The notes: generated by a model from the sequence alone, not told the origin. Positions 44,739 to 53,356 are shown, counted from the first letter of the stretch. The stretch is 64,000 bases of DNA from Porphyromonadaceae bacterium UBA4262 (GCA_002396085.1 DGWI01000012.1:78853-142852), one strand, 5' to 3'. A program made the numbers and translations.

Positions 44739-45021
44739 AGGACTTGTTCCAAGAACAAAATGGAACTTATGTTCTTGGTCTATCGCTATCCACATAGCAA
44801 AAACTCGTCCTTGAAATCCCATGTCCTCATGTCCTTCTGTCTAAAATAACGCGGCATCTGCAAATTGAGCCTAAAAAACTTGCAAACATACCTAGAAAAA
44901 TGTAATTTTGCAGTGCAAACTCGCCACGAAAAGTGTAACATTCCAGAAAAAACTCGTACGGAAAAATGTTACTCATTTTGTAAAGGACTAACATTCAAAC
45001 ACTTAAAAACCGCCCAGTCAG
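44739..45021. promoter_or_regulatory. Spacer and promoter region of the DUF4143 ATPase
   Basis: No gene is seen. TAATTTTG near 44911-44918 resembles a -7 box, with TTG (in AACTTGC) about 27 bases before it. Downstream there are two similar blocks, CGAAAAGTGTAACATT and CGGAAAAATGTTACTCATT, that may be operator-like. Confidence 0.4.
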
Positions 45022-46359
45022 ATGTATAAGAGAAAGATTGAAAATATCCTCACGCAGTGGAAGTCGTCTCCACATCGCAAGCCCATAGTTATCAAGGGAT
45101 GCCGTCAGTGCGGAAAAACAAGTTCTGTTTTGGACTTTGCGCATAAGAACTATTCCCACGTCATCTATCTTGACTTCCATGAGCACCGTGAATATCTTGC
45201 CTTCTTTACAGGATCATTGGATGTTGACACCTTGACATTCAACATTTCGGCGGGTATGCCTGATGCGCAGTTCCAACCCGGTGAGACTTGTCTGATTTTT
45301 GACGAGATTCAAGACTGCCCCAGTGCCAGGTCATCACTCAAGTTCTTTCACCGTGACGGACGATATGATGTGATATGTACAGGATCACTGCTGGGAGTGA
45401 ATGGATACAAATCACCACAGGAACAGAAAGACCAACAGCGGGCATCAATCCCGGTCGGTTCTGAGCATATTGTGACGATGCATCCTATGGACTTCGAAGA
45501 ATGGCTGTGGAGCAATGGCATCACCGAACAGCATATCCAATATCTGCGTCAATGCCTTGAAAACGAAACACCTGTGAGTGATGCCATCGACCAACGGATG
45601 CATCAACTGCTGCGACAATACATTGTGGTGGGCGGTATGCCAGAGGCGGTAACGGCATTTCATGAGACCAACAATATGAATGACGTGCTTGCTGTGCAGA
45701 GCAGCATCGTCGACAACTACAAGGCCGATATGCTCAAGTATGCTTTGCCGTCCGACAAATCGCGCATTCGCGAGTGTTTTGACTCAATTCCCAAGCAATT
45801 GGCCAAGACCAACAAGAAATTCCAGTACTCGACTATACAGAAAGGTGCAAGAGCCAGTCAGTATTTGGGCAGTCTGCAATGGATAGAGGACGCCGGCATT
45901 ATTCATAGATGCTACAACACGTCCATCACCGAACTACCGTTAAGCGGTAATGCCATCCAAGATTGCTTTAAAGTCTATATGGCCGACATTGGGTTGCTGA
46001 TGAGCATGCTAGAGCCAGGCACCGCATGGAGTGTTCTGCAAGGAGACCTGCTGGGATACAAAGGTGCTATCTATGAGAATCTGGCAGCCGATATATTGTC
46101 AAAAATGGGGAGACCACTATACTATTTCCAGAAAGAAGGTGGCCTTGAACTTGACTTCTTGATTCGTTATCGTGGCGAATGTTGCCCCGTCGAGTGCAAA
46201 GCCACCACAGGTAATGCCAAGTCGCTTCAAACAGTACTGAAGCATCCCGAACACTATCACGTTAACCAAGCCATCAAGGTCGGCAAATACAATGTGGGTC
46301 GTTCGGGAGCGTTGCTCACACTGCCCCTATACATGCTCTTTTTGCTGACCGACTATTGA
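45022..46359 (+). CDS. AAA_14/DUF4143 ATPase (copy 1)
   Basis: A 445-residue P-loop ATPase. Walker A is GCRQCGKT (residues about 26-33), Walker B CLIFDEIQD (about 90-98), and CTGSLLG a sensor-1 type motif. The DUF4143 C-terminus includes VADIGLL-like MADIGLLMSML and then a restriction-nuclease-like core, LELDFLI followed by CCPVECKA, which fits a PD-(D/E)xK fold. The family is common in Bacteroidales, often in many copies, and its function is unknown. It sits between TPR-AraC regulator 2 and the secreted protein at 46881. Confidence 0.9.
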   Translation: MYKRKIENILTQWKSSPHRKPIVIKGCRQCGKTSSVLDFAHKNYSHVIYLDFHEHREYLAFFTGSLDVDTLTFNISAGMPDAQFQPGETCLIFDEIQDCPSARSSLKFFHRDGRYDVICTGSLLGVNGYKSPQEQKDQQRASIPVGSEHIVTMHPMDFEEWLWSNGITEQHIQYLRQCLENETPVSDAIDQRMHQLLRQYIVVGGMPEAVTAFHETNNMNDVLAVQSSIVDNYKADMLKYALPSDKSRIRECFDSIPKQLAKTNKKFQYSTIQKGARASQYLGSLQWIEDAGIIHRCYNTSITELPLSGNAIQDCFKVYMADIGLLMSMLEPGTAWSVLQGDLLGYKGAIYENLAADILSKMGRPLYYFQKEGGLELDFLIRYRGECCPVECKATTGNAKSLQTVLKHPEHYHVNQAIKVGKYNVGRSGALLTLPLYMLFLLTDY

Positions 46360-46430
46360 TGGATATCACATTCATGAAAAATCCGCATGAGAAATAAAGA
46401 CAGAAGTGTCAGGCACTTCTGTCTAATAAA
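46360..46430. other. Spacer after the ATPase
   Basis: No gene is seen. It has a half-copy of the palindromic family (ATCCGCATGAGAAATAAAGA) and AGACAGAAGTGTCAGGCACTTCTGTCT, an 11-bp perfect hairpin (about 46399-46424) that could terminate the ATPase gene. Confidence 0.5.
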
Positions 46431-46495
46431 CTCATGCAGATCTCGCGGATTTGAGCAGAATAAAACATCTGCTTGATCAGCAAAATCTGCATGAG
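46431..46495. repeat. CTCATGCAGAT palindromic repeat, copy B
   Basis: It has the same arms as copy A: CTCATGCAGATCTCGCGG at left and ATCTGCATGAG at right, with a nearly identical interior. It lies downstream of the ATPase gene. Confidence 0.75.
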
Positions 46496-46696
46496 CCTAA
46501 AATCATAAAATCTGCATGAATTTTCATGTCAATCTGCGCCATCTGCGTGAGATTTCTGGACAGAAAGGCAAGAGAAGAAAAAATTGATGTCCTTCTGTTC
46601 TTATATCTTTTCCCTACCGAAAACCATAGTAAAATCGGCTTTTTTAGGCCGATTTTCTTCTGTTTGAAGAATCAGAATGTTTCTCAGAGCCTAAAA
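46496..46696. other. Upstream region of the secreted protein gene
   Basis: No gene is seen. It contains AAATCGGC-ttttttag-GCCGATTT (about 46631-46653), a hairpin that could be a terminator or an upstream element, plus partial copies of the CATCTGCG repeat. Confidence 0.4.
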
Positions 46697-46729
46697 TTTG
46701 GTGTGGAGCGGAGGACGGCTCTACCTTTG
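46697..46729 (+). promoter_or_regulatory. Promoter of the secreted protein gene at 46881-49031
   Basis: TTTG (46697-46700), 21 bases, then TACCTTTG (46722-46729) gives a good -33/-7 pair. AAAATTTGGT before it and GCACTCG after it are also found at the paralogue promoter (19489-19520). Confidence 0.7.
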
Positions 46730-46739
46730 CACTCGAAAT

Positions 46740-46835
46740 GTTGAAGCCCCCCTCAGTCGCCCCTGTCCCCCTAACCCCCTAAAGGGGGAATAAGGTGCTT
46801 AACACCCCTCCTTCAGGAGGGGCTTGGGGAGGCTC
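46740..46835. repeat. GGGG/CCCC hairpin block in the leader
   Basis: CCCCCTAACCCCCTAAAGGGGG and CCCCTCCTTCAGGAGGGG-type inverted repeats occupy the leader between the promoter and the ATG at 46881. They would lie in the mRNA 5' end. The block resembles one at 17192-17229. Confidence 0.55.
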
Positions 46836-46880
46836 CCATCTCAATTCATTTAATTATTCACCTTTTAATTACCAAGTATT

Positions 46881-49031
46881 ATGAAAGTGAAACTTCTACT
46901 TTGCATGATGGTGCTGGGACTGCTCGGCACCGCTGCGCAGCAGTCGGCACCCGAGATTATCAATGGTACTGTTTGTTACTTGTCTAAATCAAAAGACATC
47001 ACATTCAAAACAGTTAAGCCAAATGAGGACATAACGAAAGCACCTAATCTTGCTGCCAAGCCCAAAGCAGGAGCAGCAACTCATGAGGTTAATTTCGTGC
47101 TGGACTTTGATGAAACATATCAGATTCCACACCAAATCTTTTTGCGTAACAGCGAGTATGCTATGCCTATTTATGATGAATTTGTGAAAGGTTCCAATAC
47201 TTATGCGATACCTTCAGGAGTGTATGATATTTTTGTGGAATTTGGAACGCAAGTAGAACCGATAGTTTCTCTTCTCGTGTTTCGCGAATTGGTTAGCATT
47301 GATCATGACACGACTCTGAATATCTCAGCAAGCGAAGCGAAAAATCATGTCCACTTCGAGATGCTTAACATGGATGGTACCCCTTTTGATACCGATAATT
47401 ATACAAAAGATGACAATGGACAATGGATTCTGACCGAGCAAGGCAATTGTGATGGCATTATTTACGCAAATAGGATATTTTGTGAAGACTATGGTACATT
47501 GGTGCAAACAAATGCTTTCATCGGCAATGCAGATGCAGAATATGACGCTTATGCTAGAAATAACTCTGACTATTATGTGAATGATTTAAGTAGCCGATGG
47601 GCTTTATACTCCTATCGTGCTGCAATTAAAGGTCGTGAAGTATACACTTCTGCCTTAGAAACTCAAGGGGTCAATGATGCTGTAACATTGACTAACGATC
47701 CTTCTAAATATATGTTGTTTGAGGATCCATTCATAGCCCCAAAATACCAAAGTGAAGATTTGTTCCAGACCATTCAAATGTATCCACGAGTTGATAAAGA
47801 CTGGATTATATATAGCATTTCCTATTCTATCCAAAATCCGATGCCCCATGGCGAAACGTGCAAGTATTATATTGGTGCCTCTGTTGAGGATAGCAAGGCG
47901 GGTTATATCCCACTCCTCGAGCCACAGATCAGCGTTAAAATTGTTGATGAAGACGGGTGGGAAGAATATCTGCCTGTTTTAGAAAGCAATCCGTTAACAA
48001 TGACTGACGGTCAGGCTATCTTTGCGAACAATGGAATAGGTGATGGCGGTGATTATATGTTCACGAAATTTGGCTATCTTTTCAGTGAGGAGTTGAATGA
48101 GATTTATGTGGAACCATATTGGCCTACACATCCAGTGTTCTCGTACTCTGTTGACAAGAAGTTAGATCGTCTATATAACAGTTGCCCTATTCTAGTGGCC
48201 AATCTAAAGCAATATGATTTGTCAGAGGATTCATATTATATGGCTTATGAGAATGCTTATGTTGGGCGATACGACGAGACTAAACCCTATGATGTTGCTG
48301 ATGCAGCAGTCAATATCAAGTTGAATGGCGAAGAAATTATCGCCTATCAAGGCCCTTTCAGTGCCGAAATTAGCCCTCTTCCCATAGGCGAGGTCGATGC
48401 CACTATCATCAATGATACTTTTCAAGTGGACGATTTGTCTGGTTCAAATAAAGCAGAACTGCACTATACCATAGGTTCTGAAGACGAGGCTCCACCCACA
48501 TTGACGATGCTGGATTTCAAGGCTGAAAATGGTGATGTTACACAAAATTTTAATACCGCAGAGGAGGGCACATTGGAGTTTAGTGCAGGAGATTTCAATT
48601 TCATCATATCACCTATGGGATATCAAGGCTATAAAACCAAACCGCTTGAGTCGGTGGAGGTGAGTTATTCGCCCTACGGTGAGGATAATTGGAACGAGTT
48701 GGCTGTGGAGGAAGTGCCTGAGAACTACTGGCCGGTGATGGGATGGTTCTATACCGGCTCGTTGGCTGGCGTGACGGGTGAGACGTTGAATGGCTGGTTT
48801 GACCTGAAGATTCGCCTGACCGATACTGCCGGCAACTGGCAGGAACAGGTGCTCAGCCCAGCCTTCCGCATCGACGACCTGGCCTACAGCAGCGTGGCAA
48901 ATGTCGGCAAGGACAATGCCCATGAGGTGGCTCGCTACAGCATCGATGGCAAGCGCGTTGACAGCAACGCCACAGGCATCGTCATCATCAAGATGAGCGA
49001 CGGCACCGCCCGCAAGGTCATCGTCCGTTAA
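46881..49031 (+). CDS. Secreted protein with T9SS-type C-terminal sorting tail (paralogue of 17246-19435)
   Basis: A 716-residue protein with a signal peptide (MKVKLLLCMMVLGLLGTAAQ). The N-terminal two thirds match no family I know. The last 200 residues align closely with the protein at 17246-19435: PTLTMLDFKAENGDV, LESVEVSYSPYGEDNWNE, GWFDLKIRLTDTAGNWQEQ and SPAFRIDDLAYSSVA. The end, ARYSIDGKRVDSNATG followed by IVIIKMSDGTARKVI, is a T9SS-type sorting tail. Its promoter region is like the paralogue's, and it lies just downstream of the ATPase and regulator 2. A role as exported partner or target of the regulator is inference. Confidence 0.8.
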   Translation: MKVKLLLCMMVLGLLGTAAQQSAPEIINGTVCYLSKSKDITFKTVKPNEDITKAPNLAAKPKAGAATHEVNFVLDFDETYQIPHQIFLRNSEYAMPIYDEFVKGSNTYAIPSGVYDIFVEFGTQVEPIVSLLVFRELVSIDHDTTLNISASEAKNHVHFEMLNMDGTPFDTDNYTKDDNGQWILTEQGNCDGIIYANRIFCEDYGTLVQTNAFIGNADAEYDAYARNNSDYYVNDLSSRWALYSYRAAIKGREVYTSALETQGVNDAVTLTNDPSKYMLFEDPFIAPKYQSEDLFQTIQMYPRVDKDWIIYSISYSIQNPMPHGETCKYYIGASVEDSKAGYIPLLEPQISVKIVDEDGWEEYLPVLESNPLTMTDGQAIFANNGIGDGGDYMFTKFGYLFSEELNEIYVEPYWPTHPVFSYSVDKKLDRLYNSCPILVANLKQYDLSEDSYYMAYENAYVGRYDETKPYDVADAAVNIKLNGEEIIAYQGPFSAEISPLPIGEVDATIINDTFQVDDLSGSNKAELHYTIGSEDEAPPTLTMLDFKAENGDVTQNFNTAEEGTLEFSAGDFNFIISPMGYQGYKTKPLESVEVSYSPYGEDNWNELAVEEVPENYWPVMGWFYTGSLAGVTGETLNGWFDLKIRLTDTAGNWQEQVLSPAFRIDDLAYSSVANVGKDNAHEVARYSIDGKRVDSNATGIVIIKMSDGTARKVIVR

Positions 49032-49073
49032 TCTCACAATCTCACGCAGATAGCGCAGATTTTGATATTTTGA

Positions 49074-49138
49074 CTCATGCAGATTTCGCTGATTATGCAG
49101 ACATTTTAATCTGTTAAAATCGGCAAGATCTGCATGAG
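49074..49138. repeat. CTCATGCAGAT palindromic repeat, copy C
   Basis: CTCATGCAGATTTCGCTG at the left pairs with ATCTGCATGAG at the right; the centre has diverged. It lies downstream of the secreted protein gene. Confidence 0.7.
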
Positions 49139-49277
49139 TTTATTCTTAGATTTCTTGCCGTTATCGGCAAGAAATGCTATTTTTGCACCGATTTTCTATT
49201 GTTTTTCTTGCCGATAATTGCATTCACCTCTTGTGAGAAGAATATGGTGATTGAAACAACCGATGGGCTGACGCTGC
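49139..49277. other. Spacer between convergent genes
   Basis: No gene is seen. TTCTTGCCG...CGGCAAGAA (49151-49173) is a perfect inverted repeat, with a second TTCTTGCCGATAAT copy after it; either may terminate transcription from one side. Confidence 0.45.
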
Positions 49278-49646
49278 CTAGAAGATGTTGCGGCCAACCC
49301 ACCAGAGGATGATGGCAGCGAGGATAGTGTAGACTAGCCAGGGGTGGCTGATGGCACGGTAGAAGCGCGGCCAGGTGGTGCGCTTGAGTTCGCCCACCAG
49401 ATAGACTGCCACAACGGGGATGGCGACCAGCAGGGCGGCATTGTGCTGCCATGCCGCTGCGATGTCGCCATGCAGCAAGGCGTGCAAGGCACGTTGCGAG
49501 CCGCAACCTGGGCACTTGTAGCCCGTGAGGGTCAAGAAAGTGCATCGCGGGAAGAAGCCTGCCTGCGAGGGGTCGAAGGCGAAGTAGACCACCCCAGCCA
49601 TCACAGCCAGAGCCAATGCACAACCATAGACCAGCCAACGGCGCAT
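49278..49646 (-). CDS. DUF2752 membrane protein
   Basis: A 122-residue protein. Three hydrophobic helices are separated by the conserved CxxCGxxRA-like block (YKCPGCGSQRALHALLHGDI), a hallmark of DUF2752. The start at 49646 gives a TGATG overlap with the TPM gene upstream; an in-frame ATG at 49652 is also possible. It is the last gene of a four-gene set: LemA, TPM, TPM, DUF2752. Function is unknown; the conserved cysteines suggest a metal or redox link. Confidence 0.8.
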   Translation of the reverse strand: MRRWLVYGCALALAVMAGVVYFAFDPSQAGFFPRCTFLTLTGYKCPGCGSQRALHALLHGDIAAAWQHNAALLVAIPVVAVYLVGELKRTTWPRFYRAISHPWLVYTILAAIILWWVGRNIF

Positions 49647-50431
49647 CACCATGAGCCACCGGCGCCTCCACCGCCGAATGAGCCCCCACCGAAGCCGCCC
49701 CAACTGGAGCCACCGCCCCAGCCACTGGAGCCAGAACTGCTACCCCACCCCGAGCCGCCGGTGAAAATGATGGGCGGCCCACCCCAGGTGCCTGTGCTGC
49801 GACCACCGGTGCCGGAACTGCCGTCGTTGTGCGAGCTACTATAGAGGATATAGAAGAAGATGGCCAAGAAAAAGATGATGGCAATCACATCCTCGGTGCC
49901 CATCTCACTCTCCTGCTCCATGTACTCCTCGGCATCATACTCGCCCTTGAGGATGGGCATCATCACCGCCAGGGCATTCCACACGCCAGCCTCATAGTCA
50001 CCACTGCGGAAGGCGGGGATGAGTTTGTTCTCGATGATGCGACGGCACAGGGCGTCGGGCAAAGCGCCCTCCACGCCATAGCCTGTGGCAATGAACACCT
50101 TGCCGCTGCTGGTCGCCGTCTTGGGCTTGATGAGGATGACCACACCATTGTTGAAGCGCTTGTCGCCCACGCCCCACTCCTGCCCTATCTTGTAGGCCAT
50201 CTCGGCAGGCTCGTAACCCTGCAGGTCGTGCATGGTGACAACGCAAATCTGGTTGCTGGTCGCGTGAGCGAAGCGCTCGAGTGTGTCCTCGAGCACTGCG
50301 TCATTGACCAGCACATTGGCCAGGTCATTGACCAACTTGGGTGGATCGGGTCGCTTGGGCACCTGCGCCAGCAATGTCAGGCACATGAGCAACGTCAGCA
50401 CCAATGCAAAAGGTCGCTTATTGTCAATCAT
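49646..50431 (-). CDS. TPM-domain protein with membrane helix and Gly/Ser-rich tail (YgcG-like)
   Basis: A 261-residue protein. A signal peptide (MIDNKRPFALVLTLLMCLTL) leads into a TPM domain at about 35-165: LVNDLANVLVNDA, QICVVTMHDLQG, RFNNGVVILIKPK and IATGYGVEGALPDA. One membrane helix follows (about 180-200) and the tail is almost entirely Gly, Ser and Trp. YgcG-type proteins have this build and are envelope proteins of uncertain function. I chose the ATG at 50431, which overlaps the previous stop by 8 bases (ATGATTGA); 50446 is an alternative. Confidence 0.87.
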   Translation of the reverse strand: MIDNKRPFALVLTLLMCLTLLAQVPKRPDPPKLVNDLANVLVNDAVLEDTLERFAHATSNQICVVTMHDLQGYEPAEMAYKIGQEWGVGDKRFNNGVVILIKPKTATSSGKVFIATGYGVEGALPDALCRRIIENKLIPAFRSGDYEAGVWNALAVMMPILKGEYDAEEYMEQESEMGTEDVIAIIFFLAIFFYILYSSSHNDGSSGTGGRSTGTWGGPPIIFTGGSGWGSSSGSSGWGGGSSWGGFGGGSFGGGGAGGSW

Positions 50432-50861
50432 CGTAGGATACTTCATTGCTCAGTTCATTGATGTCCTCGCGGTCGGCGGGGAAGTAGTCTTTGAGTTTGT
50501 TGCCGACGAGTGCAACGGTGGCACAAATGCCCTCGACCGGGCTGTGCCGCTTCAAGTGATGGGTCAGCACACCAATGGCATCGTCCCAAAAGCCCTCGGG
50601 CACCAGGTCGTTGATGCCCCGGTCGCCCAGAATGGCGAGTTTGCGGTCCTTATAGGCGATATAGATGAGCACTGCATTGCGGCGCATGGTGCGATACAGT
50701 TTCTTAGCATTAAACACGGCCTCGGCCTGCGGCACGGTTTCGCCCAGACAATGAGGGGTCACATGCACGCAAATCTCGCCCGAGGTGCATCGCTCGGCCT
50801 CGGTAATGGCCTGAGCGATGCGCCGCTGCCCTTCAACAGGTATGAAATCTTCGAGTGGCAC
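50424..50861 (-). CDS. Stand-alone TPM-domain protein
   Basis: A 145-residue protein, mostly one TPM domain: IAQAITEAERCTSGEICVHV, RNAVLIYIAYKDRKLAILGD and FWDDAIGVLTHHLK. No signal peptide is seen, unlike its downstream neighbour. In Bacteroidota it is usually next to LemA and a larger TPM protein, as here. The role is unknown; a link to envelope maintenance is inference. The stop overlaps the start of the next TPM gene. Confidence 0.87.
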   Translation of the reverse strand: MPLEDFIPVEGQRRIAQAITEAERCTSGEICVHVTPHCLGETVPQAEAVFNAKKLYRTMRRNAVLIYIAYKDRKLAILGDRGINDLVPEGFWDDAIGVLTHHLKRHSPVEGICATVALVGNKLKDYFPADREDINELSNEVSYDD

Positions 50862-50871
50862 CTATCTTTTA

Positions 50872-51000
50872 ATTGAGAATTGAGAATTATTTGTTTTCGG
50901 TTTTCAGTTTTCAGTTTTCGGTTTTCAGTTATCGGTTTTCAGTCACAACCGATAACCGATAACCGGCAACTGATAACCGACAACCGATAACAAATTGCGC
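50872..51000. repeat. TTTTCAGTTTTCGG self-complementary micro-repeats
   Basis: The left part has about seven copies of TTTTCAG/TTTTCGG, and the right part has GATAACCGATAACCGGCAAC complements. The region can fold into one long hairpin inside the LemA-TPM operon. It is the same type as 11266-11362. Confidence 0.65.
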
Positions 51001-51026
51001 TGGTTGTGGGTAGCGCAATCTGTGAA

Positions 51027-51626
51027 TCAGTCGAAACTCACCTTTGGAGCCTTGTCGGCACCAGCCTCGGCCTCAAAGTAGGGCTTGCGGTCAAAGCTGA
51101 AGATGCCAGCCAGGATGTTGGTCGGGAAGGTGCGAATCTCAGTGTTGTAGGCCCGAGCCGTGTCGTTGAACTTCTGCCGCTCGACGGTGATGCGGTTCTC
51201 GGTGCCTTCAAGTTGCGATTGCAGTTCCAAGAAGTTCTGATTGGCCTTCAATTCGGGATAATTCTCGCTGACAGCGATGAGACGGCTCAATGCCGAACTC
51301 AGTTCGCCCTGTGCCTCCTGGAATTTCTTCATCTGTGCCTCATCGAGGTTGCTGGCGTCAATCTTGACGCTCGTAGCGTTAGCACGCGCATTGATCACCG
51401 CCTCGAAGGTTTCCTTCTCATGCTTGGCATAGCCCTTGACCGTCTCCACCAAGTTGGGAATCAGGTCGGCACGACGCTGATAGACGTTCTCCACTTGTGC
51501 CCAAGCGGCTTCGACACCCTCTTGCGACTTGACCAAGCCATTATAGGTACCCTTGACCCATCCAAACAGGGCAAACCCCAGTACGACAACGACAGCAATT
51601 GCTATCAAACATCCTTTTTTCATCAT
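51027..51626 (-). CDS. lemA: LemA family protein
   Basis: A 199-residue protein. I start it at the ATG at 51626 (MMKKGCLIAIAVVVVLG), where the N-terminal membrane helix begins; a second ATG three bases on is equally possible. The conserved LemA block follows: VKSQEGVEAAWAQVENVYQR, RADLIPNLVETVKGYAKHE, LIAVSENYPELKANQNFLEL and FPTNILAGIFSF. The mature part would face the periplasm as helical bundle. It heads the operon with two TPM proteins and DUF2752, an arrangement often seen, function unknown. Confidence 0.93.
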   Translation of the reverse strand: MMKKGCLIAIAVVVVLGFALFGWVKGTYNGLVKSQEGVEAAWAQVENVYQRRADLIPNLVETVKGYAKHEKETFEAVINARANATSVKIDASNLDEAQMKKFQEAQGELSSALSRLIAVSENYPELKANQNFLELQSQLEGTENRITVERQKFNDTARAYNTEIRTFPTNILAGIFSFDRKPYFEAEAGADKAPKVSFD

Positions 51627-51760
51627 AATCAATATCTTTTTTGAGTTAATAATTTCATTTGAGTGTGTAAAGGTAGTCATTTTTGTGCTAACTGCAAAAT
51701 ATGTGCCATAAAACATAAAAAACAATCGTCATTTTTTCACTGTGATTGTCAGAAATGTCG

Positions 51761-51768
51761 TACCTTTG
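51761..51768 (+). promoter_or_regulatory. -7 element of nhaD
   Basis: TACCTTTG is followed by a leader of about 40 bases. It shows that the start at 51742 would lie upstream of transcription, so the ATG at 51814 is chosen. Confidence 0.65.
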
Positions 51769-51813
51769 CGCCACAAAACAAAAATATTCACTGCCCCTGT
51801 ACGTTTAATAGTC

Positions 51814-53151
51814 ATGTCGGCAATCACCCTAGCAATCATTCTGGCTTTTGTGTTGGGCTATATGGCCATCGCCCTCGAGAGTTTCACCCGCGTCAACAAG
51901 GCGGCCATCGCTTTGTTGATGTTTGTGGTGTGCTGGACAATCTTTGCTATCGCACCTGAGGAGTACATCACAGGTGTTGCTCCAGGCGAGATGATGTCCC
52001 GAATCAACGACATCATCAGTCATCACCTGGGCGACACAGCGACCACCATCTTCTTCTTGATGGGTGCCATGACCATCGTTGAAGTTGTCGACCAGAATGG
52101 CGGCTTCAACTTCGTGCGCGACCTGTTGCGCACCACCAGCAAGCGCACCCTGATGTGGCGCATTGCTTTTCTGGCCTTTGCGCTCAGCGCCATCCTTGAC
52201 AACCTCACCACCAGCATCGTCATGGTCATGCTACTGCGCAAGCTGGTGCGCGACCCCAAGGACCGCATGATCTATGCCTCGCTCATCGTCATCTCGGCCA
52301 ACGCCGGTGGAGCCTTCTCGCCCATCGGTGATGTGACCACCATCATGTTGTGGAATGGTGGCATGGTCACCGCAACAGGAGTCATCACCCAGTTGTTCAT
52401 CCCATCGTTGGTGGCTATGGTTGTACCAGCACTCATCTTGCAGCACAAGCTCAAGGGCGAACTGGTCATGCCTGAGGGCAAGACCGATGCGATTGTCGAC
52501 GAACTCACTGCTCAAGAGCGACGCATCGTCTTCTTCTTGGGCGTGGGAGGTCTCATCTTTGTCCCCATCTTCCACGGCATGACTGGCCTACCACCCTTTG
52601 TAGGCATGCTCCTGGCTCTGGGCATTGTGTGGCTCACGACCGAACTCTTCTATGGCAACAAGCGCAACCGCAGCAAGGAGGGCATCAAGAAGAGAGTGAG
52701 CAAGTTGCTGGGACGCATCGACATGAGCACCATCATGTTCTTCCTGGGCATTCTCATGGCAGTGGCGTGCCTCGAGGAGATTCATGTGCTGACGGCCATG
52801 GGTGAGTGGCTCGACGACATCTCAAACAGCAACGACTATATGGTGACAGGTCTGATAGGTATCATGTCGAGTATCGTCGACAATGTCCCACTAGTGGCAG
52901 CCAGCATGGGCATGTATCCCATTATGCCCACGGGCGACATGGCTGTTGACGGCATCTTCTGGCAACTGCTGGCCTACTGTGCCGGTGTGGGTGGCTCGAT
53001 GCTGATCATTGGCAGTGCAGCGGGAGTGGTGGCCATGGGCATTGAGCGCATCACCTTCGGCTGGTATCTGCGCAACATCACCTGGATAGCATTTGTGGGC
53101 TATGTTGCAGGCATCGCTTGCTACTGGGTGCTCGACTCATTTGTATTCTAG
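51814..53151 (+). CDS. nhaD: NhaD-type Na+/H+ antiporter
   Basis: A 445-residue inner-membrane protein with about 12 helices of the ArsB/NhaD superfamily. Motifs include NLTTSIVMVMLLRKL, SANAGGAFSPIGDVTTIMLW and SIVDNVPLVAASMGMYP, the paired cation-pathway loops of NhaD. It would pump Na+ out in exchange for H+. It has its own -7 box at 51761-51768 and a terminator at 53211-53239, so it is a single-gene unit. The start at 51814 (MSAITLAIILAF) is set by the promoter. Confidence 0.93.
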   Translation: MSAITLAIILAFVLGYMAIALESFTRVNKAAIALLMFVVCWTIFAIAPEEYITGVAPGEMMSRINDIISHHLGDTATTIFFLMGAMTIVEVVDQNGGFNFVRDLLRTTSKRTLMWRIAFLAFALSAILDNLTTSIVMVMLLRKLVRDPKDRMIYASLIVISANAGGAFSPIGDVTTIMLWNGGMVTATGVITQLFIPSLVAMVVPALILQHKLKGELVMPEGKTDAIVDELTAQERRIVFFLGVGGLIFVPIFHGMTGLPPFVGMLLALGIVWLTTELFYGNKRNRSKEGIKKRVSKLLGRIDMSTIMFFLGILMAVACLEEIHVLTAMGEWLDDISNSNDYMVTGLIGIMSSIVDNVPLVAASMGMYPIMPTGDMAVDGIFWQLLAYCAGVGGSMLIIGSAAGVVAMGIERITFGWYLRNITWIAFVGYVAGIACYWVLDSFVF

Positions 53152-53193
53152 AGAATCCCTTCTAGATATTCTAGATAGTCTAGAAAATCTAGA
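53145..53193. repeat. CTAGATATTCTAGA micro-repeats after nhaD
   Basis: Four or five copies of TTCTAGA/TCTAGAT-type units follow the nhaD stop, overlapping its last codons. The same unit occurs in front of meaB (12499-12538). Confidence 0.55.
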
Positions 53194-53210
53194 CTTCAAC
53201 CCCATAATTT

Positions 53211-53239
53211 TAACACTCGCTAACAGAAGGCGAGTGTTA
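53211..53239 (+). terminator. Terminator after nhaD
   Basis: TAACACTCGC and GCGAGTGTTA form a 10-bp stem with a 9-base loop, followed by ATTTTTG. A clear intrinsic terminator. Confidence 0.85.
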
Positions 53240-53356
53240 ATTTTTGTCACAATTTGCAAGAATTAGCGTTTTAGGACACTTTTTTAGCATTTTGCAGCAC
53301 CATCTCGATTACTTGCAGTAATTTCGCTGGCCAAAACAATAAATCGATTAAGACAA

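Noticed and set aside
45022..46359. Transposase or IS-type ATPase (IstB-like)
   Set aside because: The C-terminal DUF4143 layout fits the AAA_14 family; no terminal repeats or partner transposase is present.
46526..46744. 72-residue frame upstream of the secreted protein gene
   Set aside because: It crosses the promoter and hairpin of the next gene and is built on repeat sequence.
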